64,000 nucleotides of DNA from Tetragonia tetragonoides (taxonomy: Eukaryota > Streptophyta > Magnoliopsida > Caryophyllales > Aizoaceae): contig CM076154.1 in NCBI GenBank assembly GCA_038025085.1, forward strand, positions 21,524,501 to 21,588,500. The letters run 5' to 3'. Shown here one piece after another: positions 12,567 to 25,194 of the stretch. Made by a program: the position numbers and the translations under genes. The notes below the pieces were generated by a model. That model worked only from the letters and a program-made list of their open reading frames with translations, was not told the origin of the DNA and ran no database searches. Every line of letters starts with the position of its first letter. Position 1 is the first letter of the stretch.

Positions 12567-12639
12567 AGGCTAAAGTTGGATTCTCGTCGAAAATTTAAGA
12601 AAATTCAGACAAATGACGAAAAAGGGTCAGGCGACCTTG

Positions 12640-12830
12640 AAACTAGTCCAGACGGCTAAGCCGCAAGGACGAGTGGCCAAACCGCTCCAGCAAGCGGCTT
12701 GACCGCTAGGACAAGCGGCCAAACCGCAAGCCCAAGCAGCATAGCGGCTTGCCCAGGCGGCAACCGCTAGAGCTCTAGCACAGCCGCTAGGAGCTCTAGC
12801 GGTCACCTTGTATAGGCGCCTGGTGTGCTC
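12640..12830 (-). promoter_or_regulatory. GC-rich module upstream of DUF7745-like gene (A)
   Basis: Four AGCGG and four CCGCT, in the same CAAGCGG/CCGCTAGG style as A's LTR. The LTR 15-mer CCAGGCGCCTATACA recurs on the minus strand at 12823-12809. It keeps the same orientation relative to transcription as in the LTR. Likely derived from, or converted by, the LTR promoter. Confidence 0.6.
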
Positions 12831-13316
12831 TTTCGCAAGAGACCTCGGTCCACCCGACCCCATGCTTGACAGGGCTCTACCTTCCTAGTTCCCACTTGGA
12901 AAGATTTTAGAAACCTTCCCTTATATTTTTCTTACCTTAAATTTTGTCCCTTGCCACTTTTCTATTTTATTCTTTTTTTATTTTCTTTCCTTCTTTTTAT
13001 CTTGATTATCAAGTTTCACTTTTACTCCTTTTATTTTCTGATTTCCTTTATTAATATTTTCCCCTTTAATTATCTTTTTCTATTTTGTTTTTCTTTACTT
13101 TATTTTTTATTTTCGGGAAAGGGGTACCTCAAATGTGCTAACTTCTCGGGAATCCTAAATTCACGAGTGTCGTGATTTGTGATCTCCCACCCGGAAATTA
13201 GTTGATTGAAGTTCGCATATGGGCGTTTGCGTGATGTTTTTGTGCGTAAATAAAATGCAATGATTTATAGCAGGTTTAATACAAGCCTGAAAGTTCAAAA
13301 TGCACTACAACAAATA
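12831..13316. other. Spacer between the two antisense genes of A
   Basis: The sequence is strongly T-rich from 12925 to 13115 (runs of TTTTATTTT/CTTTCC), i.e. purine-rich in the antisense transcript direction. No coding sequence is recognised. It would contain the 3' UTR of the PMD gene and the far upstream region of the DUF7745-like gene. Confidence 0.55.
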
Positions 13317-16087
13317 TCACTGGCCATCTTCGCCAATACTCGGACTTGCCTGAGACGACTCTCCGGATCCACTCGATGATGGAGCACCTGAAGGACCGGA
13401 CTGAGACATCGCCCAAGCTCTAGAGTCGAAATCAAATAACGAACCCGTCAAGTAAGCGGGATCCAATGAATGACGAGGTGGCTCCGACATGCCAGGATAA
13501 CCGCCATACCCCATACTCTCCTGACTCCAAGAACCCCTTGGAGGGATTGGAGGATACATGGGCATATGATAGCCCGGATACCCCATATAGAGAGGCGGTG
13601 CAAGCCACTGCGAAAGAGAAGGCACTTGGGGCGAGATCCCTATATCCACTCTAGCTCGAGGCGTCCCCTGACGCACCTCCGCACTCTCCTGTCTAGGAGG
13701 AGAACATGGCGGTGTAGACACCGACTCCGGAGTACGAACAACTGGAGGCCTAGGAGGCCTCACCACGGAAACAGGTTGCGAAAATAAGCTCAAGGTCAGG
13801 AAATTACCAAAAATTCAAATCAAGCACTATTACTTGAACTAAACATACATCTCGAACGTCGGAACGACGACTCGTGCATACACTCTAAGACGCGAATCTG
13901 GATCCAAGTCTTGAAGGCATGCATGCCTCTAAAGACCTTCCGTGTCTCAGCAGCATCCAACTGTGCACATAAGAAAAAGAATCAGCATAAATACAAAGGA
14001 AACATTGCAAATTACAATGAATTCTCACTTACCACCCTACAGCCAGCTGGTAGAGGCAATCCCTCAACCTTCTCATCAGGGCCACGAAACTCAGGAACCT
14101 GTATAACCTGAGGAGACCCATCCGCTCCAGTATAACTCACCGACAAAGTAGGAGGAGTAGGACGTGGAGCAGAAACAGCCGAGGAGCTCGAAGCACTCTG
14201 CAAAGACTTAAAAATATCATACACATTTCTAAATTTCCAAACGAAATTAAGAAACAAAAGTACATTTATTACCGGATCGGTAGAGAAGTTGGGGCATAAC
14301 CGTGCCTCAGCAAAATCAGTATATGCCACCATGAGATCCACCTCATGATCAACCGGAAGTAAATACTCAAGGGCAGTCGCCTCGACAGTGGCCGTCACCT
14401 GCTCCATGGTAAGGTGACGAACATAAAGCATATAATCCGGAGGATCCAAAGGAACCCTCCGAGCCGGAAGATCGGGATAAGTCTGCCTAATCAGTCTCTC
14501 CCCAAAGAACCACTCAAAACCGAAATGAACCTCAATGAGGATCCTCCTCTGGTCGTAACCCGAGCACCCAAGAATCTATTCGAGAGGCCCGGGAGGTAAT
14601 TCGTCCAGGGGAACCAGTCGACCTGCAAAAGCAAGAATGAGCACACAAAAGGATAAAATAAGCACAAAGGAAAGTTGCTTACATCCTGAGCGGTTAAGGG
14701 ATATATCGCCTCCCTAAGGGCGTGCAGCGTAGTAAATGGACAAGAAGCCCGTCCCTTCCAGGTCTGCATCGCTGGAAAGGACAAATTCCCTGTCTCGAGA
14801 AAAGGGGCAAGGTCGGAGAAATGCTTATAAAACCAAATCTAAGACATGCAAAGTACATGGATTAGGCACAAGTTATTAATTAATAGCCGAAACACAAAGT
14901 ACAAGAAGGGTAAAAGGAAATTACCTCCATAGCCTTCCAATAACCGACTAAGGAGACGCGAGATGAGCCCTGCTCTCCACTGAGGCGGCTGGACTGCCTC
15001 AAACACCGTAGAAGACAAGAGTATGCGAAAAGACCCCAGTTGTACTCCGCAACTCTATCTAAATCCCGCAAGCACGGGAAATAACGAACATGGTACCTAC
15101 TAGCTTTATCCGAAAAGATGGAACAAGCTAGAACAAGGGTCAAGAAAAGGCGAGCGTGCTGCTCCGCTATGACCTTCTTTAACTTCATCGGGTTGGTTAG
15201 GAACTGGACCATGACGTCATCCCGACCATACTCCCTACAATCCCAGTTGGTCCCAAAAAGACCAAACATCTCCACCATGACCTCCCTGCTCACATCTCCA
15301 TAGGTGACAGGAGTACCGGTACATGGGAGCCCGGAGATGAGACCAAAATCAAAAGGGGTGATCATGATCTCACCCATAGGAAAATGAAAAGTACTGGTAG
15401 TATCCCAGAACCGCTCCGCAAGACCTCTAACCAAGAAGCAGCTGCAGCGCTCAGCAGAAGCCATAGACGCTAAAAAGTGGCCAAAGCCACAACGCTTCAC
15501 AATAGCGTCAACCGAAGGAGTCACGTAGCTACGGGCTTTCTCGATACCCATAAGGCTACAGTAACCCCGCATGGTCGTGTCGACATCCTAAAACAACACA
15601 CATAATTGCAAAGAAAATTAGCTAGGTGATCCTAGTACAATTACCAATCTCCGGTTTAGTCCTAAATTTTTACAACTCGTAAAATTTATCATTTTAGCTA
15701 AACCAACATGACAGGAGTAAATTTTAAAGAGAGTAAATTTCACACAAGTTTATTCTTCACAAACCCTACACCACCACAACAAAAATGAACTTCATTCAAA
15801 TTTATTTTCACAGAAGATATAAATAATTGCAACGAAAATAAATTTCATACAAATTTATTTCCCACATATTAAAGATGAATTTCACACAAATTCATTCTTC
15901 ACATGCATATATGATACAAGAGTCCTACGGGAATTTGCAAATTAACCAGAAAAACAATTTCACGCAAATTGGTTTTTCCACATTTAGCTACACTATAGTT
16001 CTCAACCTAGGAATTCTATGTTTGCCTACACATGATTTTCTAAGTGTAAAAGAGCAAAAGCAAAAACGAAAAAAATGACATACCCGA
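13317..16087 (-). pseudogene. Antisense plant-mobile-domain gene of element A, exons 2-7
   Basis: A spliced gene read right to left, with exons of about 15588-14925, 14838-14683, 14622-14273, 14197-14033, 13960-13849 and 13788-13317. The large exon holds the plant mobile domain (PMD) signature: FWDTTSTFHFPMGEIMITP, GLISGLPCTGTPV and REVMVEMFG. PMD proteins are a plant family shared by host genes and transposons. Junctions show GTAA/GTAAGC donors and CAG/TAG acceptors. The last exon encodes a Pro/Tyr/Ser-rich tail with MYPPIPPRGSW, ending at a TGA at 13317. The same tail type ends the copy at 57641-58165. Exon 1 lies beyond the copia insertion at 27644-27417. Intron 1 (15589-16082) contains degenerate repeats of a TTTCACACAAATTTATTCTTC-like unit. 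Function in the element is unknown. Confidence 0.8.
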
Positions 16088-17558
16088 TGTTGGGTTCCTG
16101 GTTTTGATGATAACTAACAAAGTGTCCTTATCTATGTATGAACTAACTATGATGGCAGGTTGACTTAAGGATGCAAGAAGGTATAATGCTCAAAGCATGA
16201 TTGCTCATGAAGATGCTTGGATCCTAACAAGACATGAAGATAATGTAATGTAGTTAAGTGCATTTGTCATTAGTCTTTATATACTATACTTGACTAGTTA
16301 GCAAGAGTCTAAATTCATCATGACAAGGGAACAAGGTTGTAGGACTAAGTGCATGTATCCATGAGTACAGGGGAGCATTCTTGTGAACCCTGTTCTCTAA
16401 GACCAGCACTGCAGCGTGAAGGAACCAAAGGGGAACAACTTGATTGGACCCTGTTCCTTCTAAGCTGTGTATCTGGACGAGGTTGCATAAATTCATATTT
16501 ATTATTTCTACGAATATTTTGCGTATTATCTTTTTAGATATTCACACAAATATTCTTCTGAAAAAATATATTTTATCTTGAAAAAAAATAAATTTTCCAA
16601 CATCGTGTTTTAACAGAAAAGTATTTTGAAAAGATATTATCTTGAAAAAAGTATTTTACTTAATGGCCAAGTATATATTGTTAAGCAAGTGAATTATCTT
16701 CTGGAATATTTCTAATTATCTTTAGAGATTATATTCTGATAAATCGCTTGCTAGCTGGCCGAGATTTTCTGTTAATGAATTTCGACGAATTTTATCTCAT
16801 AGGTTGAGTTAAGGAAAGGTCTTTGATCTTTACTTAAACTCTATCCTATCTTTTGGTAAATCTTATCATTAATATTGTGAAGAGATTTAACCTAACTGAC
16901 TGAGCTTGTTTTGGGTCTACCTATATAAGGCGCCTGATATGCTCAGTTCTAGGGCTAAGCTTTGCGTGCATCATTGAACTCAGAATCAGTTGTGCAAAGC
17001 ATTTACTCGTCCAAACCAGATACGTCCAGTACTCACAAAGAACAACCTTGAACCCTGTTCCCTATCCTTGTCAGTTTGAGTCTTTGCTTAGATTGGTCAT
17101 TGCATAATAGGTTTCTGTGGTCTTATATTGCTTAGTGTTGAAGCGTGTAATAGGACAACCAATCTGGTTATTTGTAAGGTCTCTAACTCAGTAACGAGTG
17201 TAGAGCATCTCTCAGATCAGTGTGTGATTCTGAGAGATAGGCAACGCATCAGTAACGGTGAGTGGTGGTGTTAGGGTACTGTGCTGTATCCTAGATTTTG
17301 GCTCTAGTAATAAGATAAGTAGTGTGACAAAATCCCAAGTAACTGGGTTGTGTTTTTTACTTCTATTGAGCCTAGGAGGTTTTCCACGTGAAAAAAGCCT
17401 TGTGTTATTTATTTTTTGTTCTTTACATTCTGTCTTAGTCTGCCATATAGGAACAGCGTCCATAACGCTATTCTCTACCATGTTCTCAAGTTGCATAAAC
17501 GCGAGAAATTGGAGTCACTCTATTCACCCCCCCTCTAGAGTAACTTAGGCACTCTTCA
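16088..17558 (+). repeat. 5' LTR of copia element
   Basis: 1471 bp, paired with 25943-27416. TATA box CTATATAAGG near 16920. Contains ACCCTGTT at 16387, 16448 and 17052. The PBS follows at 17561. Confidence 0.93.
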
Positions 17559-17560
17559 GT

Positions 17561-17572
17561 TGGTATCAAAGC
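17561..17572 (+). other. Primer binding site of copia element
   Basis: TGGTATCAAAGC lies two bases after the LTR. This is the usual plant copia sequence complementary to initiator methionine tRNA, with one change from TGGTATCAGAGC. Confidence 0.85.
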
Positions 17573-17617
17573 AAGGTTGCTCATAAAAAGGTTAACACCT
17601 TGAGTTTTTCCGCAAAA

Positions 17618-19495
17618 ATGAGTGCACCTAGTGAGATGAGGGAAGGACAACCAACTAACTGTCCACCATTGTTTAATGGAGAATTTTATTCTTGGTGGAA
17701 ACGGAGAATGGAAATTTTCATCAAGGCAATAGATTATGAGTTATGGCAGATAACTTTGAGTGGAGATCTGGTTGTAGAGAAAGTGGATGCAGAAGGAAAG
17801 ACAAGCATCAAACCTCCAGAAAAATGGACCAACACTGACATGAAGCAGATAGAGAAGAAAGCTAAGGCTATCCAAATCCTACACTGTGGAGTGGATACCA
17901 AGGAATACAATCGTATTCAAGGATGTGAAACTGCTCAAAGCATCTGGAAAACTTTGGAAACAGCATATGAAGGCACCTCTCAGGTAAAGCAATCCAAAAT
18001 AGACATGTTGATTAGGCAGTATGAACTGTTTAGCATGGAACCAATAGAGACAATCAAAGACATGTATGCTCGGTTCAATAATATCCTAAATCAACTTAAA
18101 TCTCTTGGCAAACCTTTTGATGAAGAAGATGTTGTCAGAATTTTTTTGAGAAGTTTACCTGTAAACAACATCTGGACACCTAAAGTAACGGCCATTCAAG
18201 AAGCAAGAGATTTAACTGTCATGAAGGTTGAAGAATTAATTGGTAACTTAATGACTCATGAGTTACAAGTTAAAACTAACGAGACAAAGAGGGAAAAGGA
18301 GGTTACTTTTCAAGTTGATGAGATTCCTGAAGATGATTTAGATCTAAATGAAGATGAGATAAGCCTTGTTGCCAAGAAGTTTGCACGCTTCTATGGTAAT
18401 AAGGGAAGCTTCAATCAAGCTTTGTCAAATTCAGGAAGAGGTGGAAACTTTGATAAATCCAAGATCAGGTGTCACAAGTGCTCAAGACTTGGCCATTTCA
18501 AAAACGAGTGTCCTGAGCCAAGTGAGAACACTTAGACAGAACAACGTCCATCATCTTCCAGAAAGCCAGAAAGGTTCACCAAGAGGGAAGCAAGGTATGT
18601 AAGCATGTTGGCTGGCTGGTCAGACAACAAAGATGATGGTCCAGAAGATGAAGTGGAGGATCTATGCACTATGGCCAGAACAGATCTCAACTCTAAAGAT
18701 GAGGAAGCCGAGGTAGGTATTCTTGAAATTAAGAGTCAAATTGTTTCTTGGTCTAAAGATAAATTGCTTAAAATGGTACTTTCTATGATGGATCAGTAAA
18801 AAGAGTTAAACATTGAAAAGGATAACATTTTGCATGCTTATAATGACTCTAAGGAAGATGTAAGCAAACTGTTAGATATTAAAACAAATTATGGAAAAAT
18901 GTTGAAAACCTTGAAAATGGACAATAAAGATCTCAAAGAAACAGTATGCAAAATGGAAGAAACAAGGTCCATCCTTGAAAGTAAATGTTTATTCCTTGAG
19001 ACTGATTTATCTAAGAAAGCTGCCAAGTCATTAGAACCAATTTATGTTTGTGATGAAACTGGCCTAGATGACCTAAAATATGAATGTGAAATTCTTAGGT
19101 TAAACTTGGAAAAGGAACTTGAAAAATCTAAGGACTATAAAGACAAGTTGGATAAGGCACAAGAAGAACTAATCCGTTTTAATAAATGGACTAGCTCTTC
19201 CCACGCCTTAAAATGGCTAAATGATCATCACAATAGGTTTAAAAATGGCTTAGGAAGAAAAGCTAAAAAGGATGACTGGACTCCCAATACCAAGTATGTT
19301 GAACTGAAACATAATAGACTCTGCTGGCACTATGGACAAGGTGGTCACTATAGATATGAGTGCCAGGAGAGAACAAGGTCTGTCATCAAGAATAAGCAAT
19401 AGGTGAAACAAGTTTGGATGAGAAAGGACAGAGTGAAAACTGATTCTGAGAAAAGGGAGCCCAAGCAAGTGTGGGTTCCTAAAACTAGTAAGTGA
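17618..19495 (+). pseudogene. gag: Copia gag
   Basis: The capsid and nucleocapsid precursor. It begins at the ATG of MSAPSEMREGQP (an upstream in-frame TTG is not needed). The N-terminal half has the copia gag pattern: PPLFNGEFYSWWKRRMEIF, then WKTLETAYEGTSQVKQSK. A zinc knuckle CHKCSRLGHFKNEC (CX2CX4HX4C) lies at about 18470-18511. After it comes a long lysine/glutamate-rich coiled-coil region and a second knuckle, CWHYGQGGHYRYEC, in which the second Cys is Tyr. In-frame stops at 18533 (TAG), 18797 (TAA) and 19400 (TAG) interrupt it, but no frame change is needed up to the TGA at about 19493. Pol continues in the same frame after that TGA, so gag and pol are in frame and separated by a stop codon. 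Confidence 0.88.
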
Positions 19496-19501
19496 CTCTC
19501 T

Positions 19502-20862
19502 TTGCAGGCTAAAGTGAAAGAAAGCAAGCCATGGTACGTGGACAGTGGCTGCTCAAGGCACATGACAGGAGAAAAATCTGTATTTCTTTCACTCACAGCC
19601 TATGAAGGTGGAAGTGTGACTTTCGGTGACAACCAAATAGGTGAAGTGGTCGGTATAGGTAAGATTGGTAAGTCATTAACACACTCCATAGATGAAGCCT
19701 ACTTAGTTGATGGTTTGAAACATAACTTGTTGAGTGTTTCACAACTATGTGATAAAGGGAACAATGTCCTATTCACTGCAAAGAATTGCATAGTTGCGAA
19801 TCATAAGACAAGTAATGTTGTGCTAGAGGGAAAGCGGCACAAAAATGTTTACAAAGTTGATGTAAATAAGCTTTCCAGTAACTCTCTAACATGTCTCAGT
19901 GCTATTGAAACTGATGTCTCACTATGGCATAGACGGTTTGGACATGTAAGTCTCAACACCTTGAACAAGCTGACATCACAGAACCTTGTCATTGGTTTAC
20001 CTAAAATCAAATTCAAAAGTGATGAGCTATGTGGTGTCTGCGCTAGAGGTAAGCAGGTAAAGTCTTCTTTTATAACAAAGAATATGGTAAGTACTTCACG
20101 GCCCCTTGAGCATCTACACATGGATCTTTGTGGTCCTATGAGAGTTCAAACTCGTGGAGGAAGAAATTATGTGTTTGTTATTGTAGATGACTATTCTAGA
20201 TTCACTTGGACCCTGTTGTTTGTATCCAAGGATGAAACCTTCGATATGTTTGAAATCTTAGCTAACAGAATGCAGAAACAGGTTGAAGCTGATATTCTAT
20301 CTCTAAGGTCTGATCATGGCACAGAGTTTGATAATGACAAATTCATTAACTACTGTGCTCAACATGGTATTGATCACAACTTCTCTGCCCCAAGAACACC
20401 TCAACAGAACGGGGTAGTTGAACGGAAGAACAGGACCTTGGAAGATATAGCTAGGACCCTGTTGCTAACTAGTGATCTTCCAAGGAATATGTGGGGAGAA
20501 GTTGTAATCACAGCTTGCTACATCATAAATCGTGCCATGTTAAGACCTATTCTGAGAAAGACATCCTATGAATTACTCAGAGGAAGAAAGCCAAATATTT
20601 CCCATTAGAGCTTTTGGTTGCAAATGCTATGTGCATAACAATGGAAAGTCTAACCTGGGAAAGTTTGATGCTAGGAGTGATGAGGCTGTCTTTGTTGGCT
20701 ATGCTCCTCACAGCAAAGCTTACAGGTTCCTCAACAAAAGAACACGGAAAGTTGAGGAAAGTGTACGTGTTGTATTTGATGAATCCAATGCAGGTCTTGA
20801 GTCATTACTGCAGGATAAAGAAGACTTCCCAATCGGTCTTTCACCAGAAAGGGAAGAAGAAG

Positions 20863-20893
<31 letters not shown>

Positions 20894-22738
20894 CTCACAA
20901 GAACCAGGTAATGCGGGAGAGACGGAAACAGGGTCCACACCTCCAAGGGTCCATACATCGGACTCAGAGGGAACAAATATTCCTGATATGGGAACAACAC
21001 CCATAGAGGAAGGAGCTAAGCAATCTCAAATTCCTAGAGAAGACCCTGTTCCCTCTCCACAAAGAGATGATCCAGAAGGATCTGGCTTCCAGCCACGATC
21101 TTGGAAACATCAGAGCTCTCATCCCATGGAGCAAATCATTAGTGATATAAATAAAGGGATTCCAACGAGAGCCTCTGTACAAAACTTTATGTCTTTTTCT
21201 GCTTTCTTATCCTATGTTGAACCACATAATATTCATGAAGCTTTGCAGGATGCTGACTGGATAACTGCAATGCAAGAGGAGCTCAACCAATTTGAAAGGA
21301 ACAGGGTTTGGCACCTTGTTCCTAGACCTGATAATAGGACCATCATTGGAACTAAATGGGTATTCAGGAACAAACTGGATGAGACAGGAACTGTGGTTAG
21401 AAACAAGGCGAGATTGGTAGTTCAAGGTTACAATCAGCAAGAGGGGATTGACTATGATGAGACATTTGCCCCTGTTGCTAGAATTGAGGCAATACGCATG
21501 CTGATAGCATTTGCAGCTCACATGGACTTCAAATTACAACAGATGGATGTCAAAAGTGCCTTTCTGAATGGGTACTTGAAAGAGAAAGTCTATGTGAAGC
21601 AAACCCCTAGGTTTGAGAGCAATAAGTCCCCTGACCATGTCTATAAACTTGACAAAGACTGTATGGCTTGAAACAAGCTCCTAGAGCTTGGTATGAACAT
21701 CTGTCAAAGTTCTTAATGGAGAACGGTTATCAAAGGGGACAAGTTGACACAACCCTGTTCCTACGAGCAAAGAGGGAAAGTTTGTTAAATGTGCAGATAT
21801 ATGTTGATGATATAATTTTTGGTGCAACTAATCCAGCTCTGTGCAGGGAATTTTCTGATTTAATGATGAGTGAATCCGAAATGAGTATGATGGGTGAGCT
21901 TAGTTTCTTTTTAGGCTTACAAATCAAACAAACTTCTGAAGGAACAATGATTCATCAACAAAAGTATGCTAGAGAGCTGATCAAGAAGTATGGCATGGGA
22001 GATGCCAAGGTCTATGATACACCTATTGCCACCAATGTCAAGCTTGACTTGGATGAAGCAGGTAAGAGTGTTGATCAAACTGTATATAGAGGTATGATTG
22101 GTTCATTATTGTACCTAACTGCTAGTAGACCTGATATCATGTATAGTGTTGGCTTGTGTGCAAGGTTTCAAGCAAACCCCAAAGAGTCACATCTCACACA
22201 AGTCAAACGCATCCTGAGGTACCTCAAGGGAACTGAGGACCTATGTCTTTGGTACCTTAGAGGTGCTGCAATTGATTTAATTGGCTATGCTGACGCTGAT
22301 TATGCAGGATATCTTGTAGACAGGAAAAGCACATCAGGCATGGCAACCTTCCTAGGGCCTTGCTTGATCTCTTGGGCTTCTAAAAAGCAAAATTCTGTGG
22401 CCATGTCTACTGTTGAAGCTGACTATGTGGCAGCAGCTTCATGTTGTGCACGATTGTTGTGGGTAAGACAACAATTAAAGGATTTTGGAATTGATGCAGG
22501 TTGTATGCCAATCTTGTGTGACAACACAAGTGCTATAAATATTTCCAAAAATCCAGTGCAACACTCAAGAACAAAGCACATTGACATAAGACATCACTTC
22601 TTGAGAGACAATGCAGAGAAAGGATTCATTAAATTGGATTTTTGCAAGACGGAGGATCAACTGGCAGATCTCTTTACTAAACCATTGAGCAGAGAAAGGT
22701 ATGAGAAACTAGAAATAGGCATGATCAAGATTACTTAG
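19502..22738 (+). pseudogene. pol: Copia pol (protease, integrase, RT, RNase H)
   Basis: Protease: WYVDSGCSRHMTG (about 19535). Integrase: zinc region with HRRFGHVS and CGVCARGK; core with MDLCGPM, RSDHGTEFDN and QQNGVVERKNR giving D, D and E. An in-frame (GAA)n tract codes for polyglutamate (20845-20894) in the spacer before [37 protein letters not shown] and active site YVDD (about 21800). RNase H: DADYAGYLVDRKSTSG, STVEADYVAA and SKNPVQHSRTKHIDIR. Single-base frameshifts near 20595 (after RGRKPNIS) and near 21660 (before [10 protein letters not shown]) inactivate it; otherwise long stretches are open. It ends at TAG 22736. Confidence 0.93.
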
Positions 22739-23325
22739 TTGTATGTGCACCCTGTTCCCTCGATGATTGGCTGGATTGTGTCTACATGTTTTATGTGTGT
22801 ATATAGGTGATTTGTGTGTCCTTTTAAAGCTTTTGTATGTCTACACCAGCTCGCGTGCAGTAAAATGCATAACTGTATGACCTGAACTAAAGGACTAACT
22901 TTGTTCTATTGATATGTCCCTTATTGTCCTCAAAACTGTTGTTGTGTGAATTATAAAGACCAATGCATGGGCCCTGTTCCCTCAGTCACTCTGCCTCAAG
23001 CAATACTGTTCCCAACGGGCAGATTCAGACACATTTAATTGTGGCTGATCTCCTGATAATTAGAGGTGGTTGTATTTATTTGCCTATAAATAAGGGCTAG
23101 CCGTTTGTTCTTCATCATCACAAATCAAATTAAGCCTCCTATTTTTTCTCTCTCTCTAAAAATCTTCCCGTTTAATCTTCTCTCACAAATTCTTCCCGTT
23201 TCATTCATCTCTCAAATTTCTCTCTCCAGATTTTTGAATTTCTTCCCGTTAATTCAAGAATAAACTCCTCACATCTTCAACTCGTTTCTTCTCTTCAAAA
23301 CCCTAAATTCAGGCTTTAAATAGAA
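22739..23325 (+). promoter_or_regulatory. Pol-env spacer with a TATA box and pyrimidine-rich leader
   Basis: CTATAAATA at 23084-23092 is followed by about 240 bp of pyrimidine-rich leader up to the env-position ATG. The leader contains CTTCCCGTTTAAT-like repeats (about 23166, 23202, 23244). This looks like a plant promoter and 5' UTR. The spacer also carries ACCCTGTTCCC at 22749 and GCCCTGTTCCC at 22971. Inference: the downstream ORF may be transcribed separately from gag-pol. Confidence 0.5.
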
Positions 23326-25194
23326 ATGGCAGGAACTAGATCAGGTACATCAAAGAAACCCACAGCTGAGAAATCACCATCTACAACCCCTATCACTGCA
23401 TCTACTTCTGTCAACACTCCAAAGATGTCGTTCAAATCATCAGCACAAAAGAACAGGGGTCCTGCTGAGATCTCACATTCCCCACCACCATCATCTTCCC
23501 CAACTGCTGCTACTGAATCCTTGGGAAAAGATGGGGCTGCTATGTCAGGGGCTTCTGGTTTTGCAACCAAAAAGAAAGCCAAGAAGAGCTCAACCAAGGG
23601 AGTTAGCGCATCTGAGCTAGCTTCTGAAATTGACGCTCTTATAAACGAAAGTGCTGCTGTTGGAGCCAAGCATGTCTCAGACAAAGGGGAGAAGGGTAAG
23701 AAGAAGAAAGAGGGTGCTGGGAAATCAAAATGAGAGCCTGAGGGAGAGAAAAAGAAGAGTGAGGGAGGAGAGAAGTCTGGCACAGAGAGCGCCTCTGCTC
23801 AGGGGGAACAAAGGTCAGCTGAGGAACACCCTGTTCCCACAGCTGAACCCAAGAAATCAAAAAGGACCACTACTGGGTCCTCCAAGAAACAGGGTCCTAT
23901 TCTCAAAGATCCAGTTTCAGACCCTGTTTCTACCCCAGCCCCATCCAAGAAGAGAAAGACCGTTTCTGAACGGATCTTAGATGAACCTACTGAGACACCC
24001 CCACCTGCAGCAGCTGACGCTTCTTCACGTCCTGCCAAGAGGAAGAAGGCCTTAGTCTCCATGCCTTCTACAACAATCTCCACTGGAAAGCCTGGGAAGA
24101 AAAAGAAGATGAGCCAGGACGAGATTGACGCAACTGCCCAAATCCTTTCCAGATGCAGCATGCCGGGTAAGGTCTGGTGTTTAGAATGGATGAAAGAACA
24201 CGGGGCTAGGGTTTTTGTTGATAATGTTATGTCCCAGGGATGGGGTACTTTCATGACCACTAGGACCACATTTCACTATGCGAAATTTAAACAGTTTTAC
24301 TTAAACTGCACTGTGAAAAAGGGGGTGGTCAGAAGTGAAGTGTCTGGGGTTCCCATTAAATTCAATGCATCTGATTTAGGAAAAATCTTGGGAATCATGT
24401 GTGAAGGTTTTGCTGAGTGGGCTAGGGGTGGTGTCAGGCCTGAGTTTGATGATCTTGACCCCATAGCCATTGTGAGAAAGTACTCCAGAAACATGAAGGA
24501 GGATGTGGCTAAGAGGGTCAAAGCTGTGGACCTTGCTCCTATACACAAGTTGTACTTTGCCCTTGTGTTTAGGACCCTAGTCCCTAGGGAGGAGGCCAGG
24601 GAATATTGCTCAGCCTATGACATGAGCATTATGGATCTGGTGGAATGGAGAGAAAAGGTGAATCTTCCTGCTGTCATGATTCATCATATAGAGTATGTTC
24701 TTAGTGCCAAGAAGACTACCCACTCTCTGCCCCACGGATATGCTCTCACCCTGGTATTCCAACACTTTGGTGTGCCTCTTACTGAAGGGGCATCACCTAC
24801 TACTGTGAATGAGGTGGGTTAGCAGTACTTGAAGAAGATTGGGTTCAGGTTTGATGAGGATCCAAAAGAGAAGGAAGATGAGGAAGGGGTTGGTTCTGAG
24901 GGGGAACAGGGCCCAGAGGCTGTCTCTATGGAAGGGGCAAGCATCAGCAGAGCTGCAATGTTCACAACGCTCCAACTAGTTGAGGCCAAGCTCAACTCTG
25001 TGACGTCCAAGCAAGCTGACTTGGCTCAGAGGGTTACTGATCTGACTGATGCAGTAACCAAGGCTGATCAGGCTCATCAAAGCAAACTTGATGAGCTTAT
25101 GAAGATGCTGCGAGATGGGTTTGAGGTGGAGAATGAAGACACTCCAGTTGAGAACACTGACCCTTCAAACCCTGTTCCTCCCCCTGCTGTTTAA
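23326..25194 (+). pseudogene. Env-position ORF of the copia element
   Basis: One reading frame of 622 codons, closed by TAA at 25192 and interrupted only by TGA at 23731 and TAG at 24820. Both could be single C-to-T changes (from CGA and CAG). The N-terminal about 240 residues are Ser/Pro/Lys-rich and low-complexity. The middle (about 24110-24800) is a folded-looking domain with WCLEWMKEHGARVF, MSQGWGTFMTTRT and FNASDLGKILGI, resembling the 'putative plant transposon protein' domain. The C-terminus has a heptad-like coiled coil (AKLNSVTSKQADLAQRVTDL) and a Pro-rich end. It holds the position of the Sirevirus env-like gene, but I see no signal peptide or clear membrane segment, so a true envelope role is unproven. 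Confidence 0.75.

Noticed and set aside
16284..17548. ORFs within the copia LTRs (also 26139-27353)
   Set aside because: They lie within LTR sequence, overlap the TATA box and leader region, and differ between the two LTRs by changes that do not preserve protein sequence.
20720..21006. Poly-Ser, poly-Leu and poly-Lys ORFs near 20850
   Set aside because: These are shadows of the in-frame (GAA)n polyglutamate tract of copia pol.
23326..25194. A viral envelope glycoprotein
   Set aside because: No signal peptide, cysteine pattern or convincing membrane segment is visible; only the position in the element suggests env.
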